From positions 4,829,605 through 4,893,604 of the forward strand of contig CM022673.1 in assembly GCA_012295275.1 (NCBI GenBank): a stretch of DNA of 64,000 nucleotides, written 5' to 3'. The notes beneath the pieces are model-generated. The model did no database searches and was not told where the DNA came from. It saw only the letters and a program-made list of their open reading frames with translations. Both the position numbers and the translations under genes were made by a program. Position 1 is the stretch's first letter, and every line of letters starts with the position of its first letter. The stretch is from Chrysomallon squamiferum (Eukaryota > Mollusca > Gastropoda > Neomphalida > Peltospiridae). Positions 50,101 to 61,000 of this stretch are shown one piece after another.

Positions 50101-53100
50101 TAAGTCTTACCCATAGGAATTACTCAGCTGAATTTATTTCCACTCCATGTTATGAAGAATCAGATTAATCAATGGATGTTACAATCCTTTTAGTTCCAAT
50201 AGGTGTATGTTTGTGTTTAGTCCAGACTTGTTCTACTACCTATAGTACAATAGGGGGTGATAAAAAGCAATATGTATACAAGAAATTTATACACAAATTT
50301 TGTATGTTTACACATTCTAATCAAAAGTATGCTAATAATAACCAATAAAAATGCCCCATTGGGTTGATTCTTTATTGCGTTGCACTCTACAAATTGTGAA
50401 ATGGCATTCCAGAAACACTGGCAGTGTTGTTCAAGGGATTTTATTCACATATTCATAATTACAGTCTACTGGTATTTGGCAGTTCTAAGCAAACATTCAA
50501 CCTTCATGATCATTAATAAGTTCAGTTGAAAGACTTTTCATTATACACTTGTGGGGGCCTTTAATATTTGATGACACAGTTGGTGCTCTCTGACTTAATA
50601 AAGCCTGTGGATAGATTTAGACTTTTACCTGTACATGTAGGTACATGTAATGGTAGTTCTTAGAAAAATCTTACATCTCAAGTCATGGATGAATTTTCAG
50701 TTCTGGAATTTTGTAGATCATGAGAGAAAAAAAACCGATTTATAACTGAAGTTTCTAAAACTTGTTAAATTTTATTTCAGTTTCGTCCTGAAGACTGTAT
50801 TTTGGAAAATTTCTGTTGTGTTGATGAATAATTATTCTAGGATATAATTTTCAGTGTGTTGGAGAATTATGTTTGTCAGCTACTTTTAATAGAAGATTGA
50901 ATTTATACTGGACTTTGCTGTGATCATCATTTGACCAGACAGTTCCAGAGATCAATACATTTGATTATCTTGGTTACACATGATATCAGCATTTTATTTT
51001 ATATTTAAGTGTGCTGATATACTGCTTTTTGTATTGAAAAAAAAAGTCCCACTGAGTAGATACTCAAAAGGAATTTTAAAATTTTCATAAAAATTGTTTA
51101 AAAAGCTGTTTAAATATGTAAAGATTTTTGTTCCTTTTAGGAAACTTATATCCAGTCTCCACTATTCAACAGCATTATCTAAATAAGATTTTATGAATGT
51201 TCAGTATATGTTTTCCTTCTGAAAGTGTATATCTTCAGCATTGCAAAATATTATGGTGCTAAGCATAAATGGATATAATGATAAGTAATTTACCTGTTGT
51301 AATGTGTTCTTGAGAGCAAACATGTGCTTCAGTCTCCACAAACTGACCAGTTCATCTTGTAGAATAATTCCTGTGTGAAGCAGCATGGCTGTACTGGGAC
51401 ACTAAGACCTTGACAGAATAATTTTGACTGAGGCCTCTGTCTCTAAAGATTCCTGTTGCTGTCATTGATTGATTTTGAATTTGCCAAACACTCATGTGTG
51501 ATTATAGTAATCTACTACAGCTTTCTGTGAGGCTTTTTTTTTTTCATGTCACCATTATGTCTTCTCACAGTTTGGAGTAAAATGTTGCCATTTATAGAAG
51601 CCTTAATTGGAATCTTCATTTTCAAAAAAATTATTTTTTCTTACAAGCAAGAACAAAGTCTTATCTGGTACTGTCTCTAAGGCCAAAGGTTCCTTATAGA
51701 TTGGTGGTATGCTTGGAATAGTGTTCAGCATTAGTATACAAACACATTGTTTGTTTGTGAAACTATCATAGGCTTTGTTTTTTTGGGATAATGGTTTATT
51801 GTCAGTGAAAATGGTACCTAAAACTTGTGCAGTGCTGGAATAACTGTGAAATTAATTTGGTTCGTGGATTAAAAGTAAGATAGCAGTCAGACATGGAAAG
51901 TTTACATCACTTTAGCGTGACTTGTGATGACAGTGTGTTGATCAGCTGGATGCCTGATGGATTGTTACTGGAATTAGCCAAACAGAAGGTAATATGAGGA
52001 TCTGTTTTCACCATATTGAATTTTGATATTTGTTTAGAGCAGATGTGCATAAAAATTAACAGTGGTCAATATTTATTATTTTAGTGTTATTTTATAGTTC
52101 TTGTAACATAAATTTTGATATGGGGGGGGTGGGGGAATTAAATAGAATAATATAAATAAAAGACTAGTTTTTCTACTGTATATTTTCAAGATGCTTATTT
52201 TATTATTATTTGTTGCTTTTTTGTTTTTGTGTCCTTTGTGTTTTTAATAATAAGTATTGATGATGTGTTTGTAGAAAATATTTAAAATAAAAAATAAATA
52301 TATATATAAACACATCTTCAAAGTTTAATACTTACTATTTATAAAAACAAACAAAAAAAAAAAAATAATATCTATATTTATCTATCTGTATCTGTCTATC
52401 TATCTATTTATCTATATTTGATATTTATTTATATTATAATTTATTTTCAGAAAACTTAAATAATTATTTTAACCTTTCATGCTTAGGTATATCCTCTTAC
52501 TTTATTTCTTAAGTGTAACATTGATAATACTTGGCTGTTCAGTCAGTGAATGTAATACTAACAATACACAACATGTGCATGTAGTTTAAACTGATCAATC
52601 CTATAATCACTATTTGACATCAAGCATTCTTCAGCTTTATTCTATCTGATGTTTAGATTTGTTATTGTATGGGTATATATAAATAATTGTTTTACCCCAG
52701 GCACTTAGAGGGAGACAGCTTAAACTGTTTGTACTGAAAGTTCAGAAGGTTATTTCCTTTCATATTAGTTGTCTTTGAATTATGTATGGAAAGGTAAATA
52801 AAATGAATTACAGGTAACTGTTTATTCAAAACCAGTTGTTACCTATGTTTCATTTATGTAGACTTTCTGTCTGTCTGTCTATTTCTTTCTCTCTGAGTGT
52901 CTTTTTTCTCTTTCTGTTTGAGATGCTTTCTTTCTATCTCTGTTTCTCACACACATAAACATAACATGCACACACATATACCTGAGATTAGAAAAGTGTT
53001 CTAGTGCTATAAATAGTCTATATATTTCCATCAAAGTCTTCTTTTCCAAATGACACCTTCTCAGTGGGGTCATTTAATATAACAATTACTGGCCCAACAA

Positions 53101-56100
53101 CTTATTATTAGTAGTATCTTTATTTTCTCATTGCCTTAGGTGAGATACGAGAGCTTTTATTCACAGTCTATGTTGATTATTTCTAATTTCTATTTTATCT
53201 TGCAAGCATTGTTTTTTTTTTTTTTTTTTTAAATAATAATTAACTTTGACATGTACCTTGTCATACATGTGAAAATTAGAAGAACACAAACCTCTCACCC
53301 TCACCAAAAAACCCATCTATAACCTATCAAAAAAAAAAATCCAGAGTCTTAGGCACTGCAATTGATTCCTGAATGGTTTTTCAGAATTGAATAGCATGAC
53401 ACTGTAGTGAAAAAACTGTGTATAATTATGCATACACAAAACCGACATCAAATCAAGAAAGGTAAACATTGACTGCACACATAAAATACTTGTTCACTGT
53501 TGCTTGTGCTGCCTTCTTTATTCATGTCAGCACAGCAAATTGTGTTGTGTTGTAACACTGTCAGTTTCCTTGATATTGATTCCAACTTAACGTTGCTCAG
53601 GTGAAAACAAACAGCTACCTGTTCAGCTGCATTATTAATATAATTGTTGTGTTTTCAATAGTTGACAAAAACAGGAAATAAAAGCTTTATATAAAAGAGG
53701 GGGTGAAAATATATGTTTAAATAATTTTGTTAAAGTGGTGTATTATTTTTAACCTTAATATGAGTAAAAGTACCACTTTGAAGTCCATCTCAGCATTAGG
53801 TTATTTTCTGTTAAAGGTTTTGAAGATATAGACTGGAAATTAATTAAATTAACTGAATTTACAATGATCTTAGTTTTCAGCATTAGAAGAAAACTGGAAA
53901 TAACCAAACTTTAGATAAAAGGGGCAGAAAACAATATATAATTTTGTTAAAATGATAATCTTGGTCTTATTTTAAAACTTAATCTTAATAAAATTGCCAC
54001 TTTGAAGATTGTTAGCTTAGTTTATCTTGGTATTGTTTTCTGTTGAAGATGTTGAGGGGAAATGAATTTTTGTAGTGAAGGTAGTTTGAATCTTTTTAAA
54101 TCTTTTGAGTTCACTGGTAACTAATAATAGTGTAAGATACTGCATAGTTGTGTTTTAAATGGTGATTGATATATAAGCATTTTTGTATGTAACTTCATTT
54201 CATAATGCTTACATAATTGTGACTGGTTTTTTTAGTTTCTGAAAAAAGCATTTGTGTTATGTGGTAAGTAATTTATTTAGATATGGATGTTTCTTTTCTT
54301 TTATGTATGAGACTTACATATATATATATTTATATTTATATATTAGTCTTTATCCACAAAGTAAAATAAACCTATAAACTAGGTTTATTTTAAAAATACG
54401 ACAATTTAACATGCGCGAAATCATATACTTGTTTATTTATTTATAAAAAAAAAAAAAAAAAAAAATTATAAAGCAGGATTATTTTGTTTTCTATACTGTG
54501 GATATTGTTGCAACACCATAATTTAACCTGAATAAAAACACAGGTACCTTATATCTGATAGTTATGAATCTTTTTGGTCAGCTGTTTAGTATGTGTAAGC
54601 TGTTTGCTTGTGTACTTGATAGGTCTTTCCACACATTTGTTATGCAGTGTAAGAATGTTATCGCCATATTACAAATACTTGAACACAACAGAAAAATGGT
54701 TCTTATTATTTGCAGTGACATGATCATAACAGTTATATGAATCTTATCTTTTATTCTTTTCATGTGTAATGTGCCATTATTATATTGTATAGTATTGTTT
54801 ACTGAAAGCTTTATTTTTCTTTAATTTATTTCTTCTTTCTTCTCTCTTCTTAAAAATGAGAGATCATTTTTCTTTTTTCTCTTTTTTTGTGTGTGTGTGT
54901 TTAATAATACATTTTAAATTGGAAAAATAAAACTTTGCTTTGTTTTAATTTATACTCAGAGATAAAATACCTCTCAAGTATTTTAAATAGTAATAAAAAA
55001 AATAGACTAAATAAATAAATAAAATGTTTCATTTGGATATTTAATGTTAGAATAAATTACTTTTTAAATATATTTTTGGAATATATATGAAATTAGCTTT
55101 CTTTATTTTTTTTTTTTTCCCCCTACTTTTATGATCTAGCTTTATTTTAAAGCATACTTTTCTCTCTTCACAATCTCAGACTCAAGTATCTAAATAGAAA
55201 TATATTTTGAGCATTAATGTTTTTATATATTTTACTATTTATTGATTTATTCTTGTTTTTCATTTCTTTTAATAAAACCAGTGAGATGAATGTTTTACCT
55301 GGAATTAAATTAATGCTTAAATAATTGCATTTTTATTTTTAATTTGCTGATAAATTTTGGAGAAATTATTGTTTTTGATTAATAATGATGTTGTTGTTGA
55401 CAGAAAAATGAGAAGCCAGAGGGATCAGGATATATGGCCTGAAACTGTAATTGCAGTTGTTTAAAATGTTGTTGTTGTTGTTGTTACTTCTATTGCTATT
55501 ATTAATATTACAACAACTACTTCTACTACTACTACTACTATTATTATTATTATTATCATTATCATTAATTTAATTATTAATGTTATTACCAAAGACATAT
55601 AAGAATGTTTTTACTTTCAGCTGGAGAGTTTGCGGAGTCAGTATGAAACACAGATGGATTCACTTCGACAAGAGCTCGCAGCTGAGAAAGAACAGAAACA
55701 TCACAACTACCTAGTTCTTCAGGACACTCACAAAGAGGTATATCTTTTCTTTTCTTTCTTCAGTATGATAGTAAAATCCTTTGTCCTTTTTCTGTTAGTA
55801 AAATGTACAGTACAGTTTACATAAAGTTCGGTTGTTTTTCTCTCTTTATTATTTCTTTTTTCCTATTCTTCCTTCTTTCTTTCTCTTCTTTTTGTTCTTT
55901 ATCATTATCTTAAAAATTATTAGTGAAATGTATATGACTGTTTTACTGAAAGCTTTGTTTTTCTTTCTTACATTCCGTTATTTTCTTCTTTCTTTTTTCT
56001 TTCATCATCGTTATCTTAAAAACCTGTATGATTGTTCCATTAGTAAACTGTACATTATTGTTTACATAAAGATTGTGTCTCACAAGATTAGACAAGTCCA

Positions 56101-56617
56101 GTTGTTTTGTTAACACATGACCATACAGCTGGAAATAAGTGTGAATATTTGTATAGAGTGTATTAAATACCATTTCCCATTTTTCTTTTTCCATTGTTAG
56201 TTTTCCATAAGTAAATAATGTTGAAAAATAGATATAGCTAATGGAATATTCATATTATGATTATTTACAGTATATGTTTGAATAATGATAATAAAAATAA
56301 AATGATTATGCTATTAAAGAAATAAAATTAAAATGCTATTAAAAAAATAAAATTAAAATGCTATTAAAGAAGTAAAAGACTGAATGAGGGAAAGAAAGAA
56401 ATTAATTTAGACTAAACATTTCTGTGTTGTTGCTGTTATTAAATGGTTCAGTGATGCTACTGGTTAACTGAATGAATGTTTGAGAGAAAGAAAAAAGAAA
56501 GAAAATTGAGAAAGAAGATAAAAGTATATAGAAACTAGTAGTGAAATAGGGAAAGAGAAAGATTGGGAAAGAAAAATTAGAATTATTTTAGTGAAGAAAA
56601 TAAGAGAGAGAGAAAAA

Positions 56618-56710
<93 letters not shown>

Positions 56711-57986
56711 GCTAAAACAGTATATGATAATATTTATTTTTCTAATCTTAAGCTTTCAAAAAATCATTTTCCTCTTACTTTCCTTAACTGACTATGTAAA
56801 GAGACTTTCCAAACTGTGTACTAAATCACCCATTATAGGTAAATATGTATATATCCATTCTAAACATGTTTTCACTTGGTATTCTGAGTTAGGCATAGTT
56901 CTATTAGCACTGCCAAGATCATAAATCAAACCATAGCAATGATATATTTAAGCCAGCATTCAAACACAATGACATGATCTGGGCAACTGAAATCAAATAC
57001 TTGTTTACCACTACCTTGATATATTTTATTAGCATTTGTTTGATCTTGCATTTTTCTTCTTTTATTTATTGTTCTATTCAGTTTTACTTATGAAGTTTTG
57101 TTTTCTTGACACCCTTATCTGTGGTTCTTAGAAGAAAGAATTTAAATCTGTTATCAGTCTTATGCTATATAATTGTTGCGTATTTTTGAATATCAAATTT
57201 CATGTGTTCATTCTTTCTTAAAACTCTTTTCATTGTCATTTGAAGAGAATATTGAAAATGTGTTTACTGGGATATATAAATTTTGAAAAGCTGACAGTTC
57301 TTTTATCATGTGGATATAGGATTTAGTTTTTTCATGAATGAAGCCTTTTTATTTTTATTTTTTTTAATGACAGTTCATTGCATTTAATTACTTTCTATTA
57401 TTAGATATCAAATTTAATGTTTTTATGCAATTACAATACAGATAAGGAAAAACATGATGCTATCTTTTTAAGTGCTACCATTCTTGATTAGTAGAGAACT
57501 GTCTTTTAAAAATGCTTTCCCACAGTCCTGACATAAATCTATATAGTACAGTCTGTGTTGGAACAGAAAGTAGATAATTTGGCACAGAGACAAGGATTGA
57601 TTCAGCAACCTTTTGCACTTTGTCTGACTAACCATACTGTACAATACATTTCAATATCTTTATGATTTATCATGTTTGGAAAATTTGTTCTGGTACAACT
57701 GACATATGACATCACCTACCACTCAAAACAGTTAAGTTTATAAATGTCATTACTTTGCATATAATGATTTTTTTTCTATGAAAGCTTCCAAAACATAGTT
57801 AATTTCTTTAGTATGTCCTTGGTTCTGAAGACTGAAGTATTGTATTATTACAGAACAGTGTAAAGAATGTTTGATATTCATTTCAGAGAAATATGCTATC
57901 CTTATTATGTTCAAATTTTAAAAATATTAACAGCTATTATGACTGGATTTTTGTGGTTTATTTTTGTTCATATGTGTATGAATGAA

Positions 57987-58025
<39 letters not shown>

Positions 58026-61000
58026 CTGTGCATGTGTGCATGTTTGTGTGTGGAGAGAGAATGAGAATGTGAATAAGTTTGAAGAAAAGAAAAGATAATA
58101 ATAAAGGTTAAAAAATTGTGTTTAAAAATATACAGTTAATTCATTATACTTTCTTCTTTTTTCTTTTCTTCTGTGTGTAGGCTATTGAGAAGCTGAGAGA
58201 AAATGTTGATGAAGAGAAGAGAAAACAGCTGGATACAGTCCTTGATCAGCTGCAGAAAATATATGCAGCCAAAATTGATCAGATTGAGAAAGAACACAGG
58301 GTAATTCATTTTTCTTGTAAACAAAATTGTCGTATTCTTTTTCTTGTCATACTTGACAGATATAGGATAACTTAATAAACATTGCAGCTAAACCACAAAT
58401 GCTGAGGAATGTTTTATAAAAAGATTAAATAATATTTTGAGTGAAATGACAGGCTAATAAAAACAATCATATTACTTTGATAATGTGTACTGGTTAAAAT
58501 TTTATTGTTATTAAGAATAATTAGTTTCTTGTTGCAGAAATAATCTATTTATCTCTCTGTCTGTCTCTCTTTCTTTCTGTCTGTCTGTTTAGCTATATCT
58601 TTTTTTCTGCACTCAGTATTAACAAAGTTAAAAGTAAAGAAAAATGGCATGTAGTTTTCTATTTGGCTGTATTGATAAGGGCATATATAAGCTTGAAATA
58701 AAATACATCTCTTTATTATGTTTATTATTTGGTTCATTTAGAAGATTAATTTATTGATTGTATTTGACATCATGTAATAGGATGCAACAAGCTTGGATTA
58801 ATCAGTTGAATAAGTTTACATAACTTTGCCTCATTTCTTTGATTTAAAATTAAAAATTTCATTCACCATGCAGTTAATAATTCTTTTTTTCTTTTATCAG
58901 GAGGACATCTACCTACAAGTGCAGGCAATGAGGTTGTCAGCGGAGCAGGTGTACAATGGCCAGTTGGAGTTGTTCAGGGCTGACGTTGAAGAGAAACATG
59001 CTGCTGATGTTGACAGTCTGAAGAAACAACACAAAGAGGAGATCAACAGACTTAAAGAAGAGTTCTCAAAGAAAGGTTAACTCACTTTTTGTTGTAAATG
59101 TTCTTTTCAAAGATTAATTGAAAAATTTCAGGAATTTACTAGCTTCATTCTGTGAAACTTTAAAAAGAAAGCTTGTTTGAGTACTTTTGTGGAAATAATA
59201 TACTTTTTCTCATTGTTTAAAATATTGGTGTTTTTGGGGGTGTTTATTTTTTTAATTTCTTGAACATTTTTTTATTTTGTTTTATTTATGTACTCTTCAT
59301 TTTAAAAATTAAAATAAAAAAATTCCTGTGTTTAACACAGAATGAAATTTTTATTCTTCATTTTCTTTCTTATGATACTTTGTTTCACATCCTCTTTAAA
59401 GTTTAAATAAAATTATTTTCATTATTATTTTTTTCAAATGAAAATTGTAATTCCCTTTTTTCTTTTATTTTTTACATTTTTTTTTAATAACTGTTAAATA
59501 TATTTAATTTTGATTCAGCCATTTCTAGAATAAAGTATGAAGTAAAAAAGTAAAAGTTGGATACATCAGAAAGGGAAAAAAAAAAAGAACATTGTTCCTG
59601 TAAATCAATACAATATCATTAAAATTACTACTGAGTATTCCCAGGTGCTAAAATTAGAGTTTCTATTCTTACAACAGGAGATAAAAAAAAAAAAATTAAA
59701 ATTTTGAATGAAGAATCAATAGCTGTACTTTATTACTTTTCTTTTTGAAGTTTGAGAGATCATTTTTTTAATATACACTTTAAAGAAAAGTTCTTTATTA
59801 ATTTATGTTATTGTTATTATTATTATTTTTATTTTTTTTATTTTATTTTATTTTATTTTTTTATTTCTCAGAATGCTGTTAATAATAATCTATCTCTGAG
59901 TTTTTATTTCTTAACATTTATGTTTTCTAAAATAGATTCAAGTGCCTTGTTGGAGTCTGAGAAATTAGATACAAAATTATTTGAACAATATCAAGTGCTT
60001 ATTGAGGTTTGTTTTGTTTTGTTTTCTGATCAACAATAAAAAAATATTTTCAAATTTGTTCTCATTAGACTGATGTAAATGAAATGTTATTTTAACTTTT
60101 TGTTTTCTTTGGACTTCAGTTTTATTAATAAATGTTGTGACACTTATTTTATTTATTTCTTGAACAAGTAATTTAGATACTGACTGAATACTTCACTTAC
60201 TTGTTTATTTAATTTTTCATATTTATTTTTCAGAGGATAAGTTCTGAGCTGGAAACAAAAGTTTTGAAGAATGAGGAGGGAGATAAAACAGAAATAAATG
60301 GTATTTTAAATGCTTTCATTTGTCTTAATTTTCTCTCTTATCTCATAGGATAATGATTGATTCCATTTTGTATCATTTTTATTCTATAATGCTAAAAAGT
60401 AATTGATTTCTTGACTATAAGAATGCTTTTAAGACAACTGAACATTTAATTTGTTAAAAAAAATAAGTTTTCACTATTATTTCTTATTTCAAGATTTATT
60501 ATACAACTCCATTATTTGAAAGATGTGCAGATGCATGTATATTATTTGTTTTTGCTTTTCTGTGATAAATTATAATATAGCATACATTTTAAAATGAACC
60601 TACTCGCTCACAAATCTAATATTGTTTCATTAACTTTTTAAAGTAAAGCTTTAAAAGATAAAAACAAAAAGAAAAGGTGAATGGATTTTCCCAAGAACTA
60701 AATAAATATGTGCTCTCATTGGGTTTTTTGACAGAAAAGTTTTCATGAAAGAAGTCAGAATTTTCTAAACAGCAACTTTAATCATCCTTAGGGAAAAAGC
60801 TGCTGAAAAAAATAAAAACATTTTAAAAAAAAGTATAAAAATAATTGTGGGAACAGTAAATTAAATTTGGATTTGTTTTTTTCTAGATGTCTGTGCATTG
60901 TTGGAGAGACAGAAAGAGGACATCTCACAGTTACATAGTCAGATTTTATCAGAACACTTGCAGCAGACACAGCTGGTGGAGCAGTTACAAACTGAGATGG

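Larger units (their letters stand above)
35661..55620 (+). other. AKAP9-like intron 8, 20 kb
   Basis: By far the largest intron. It is mostly AT-rich with many microsatellites: (AT)n at 37516-37540, 38246-38281, 38730-38750 and 47110-47158; GT/GA tracts at 37679-37762; T runs at 45737-45764 and 47011-47037; AAT/AAC at 47461-47564; CA tracts at 48529-48550 and 49752-49789; ACT/ATT at 55466-55570. It includes less AT-rich islands (about 41000-41200, 41880-42300, 45000-45720 and 51300-51990). The last of these ends in a candidate alternative first exon. I saw no other exon with family resemblance. Confidence 0.6.
55738..58180 (+). other. AKAP9-like intron 9, 2.4 kb
   Basis: T-rich start with a three-copy local repeat (55796-56075), a short 24-base repeat (56306-56375), a long (AG)n tract (56621-56706) and a (TG)n tract (57991-58024). 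No exon found. Confidence 0.7.

Noticed and set aside
56591-56791. Glu/Arg alternating frame
   Set aside because: Translation of the (AG)n tract.
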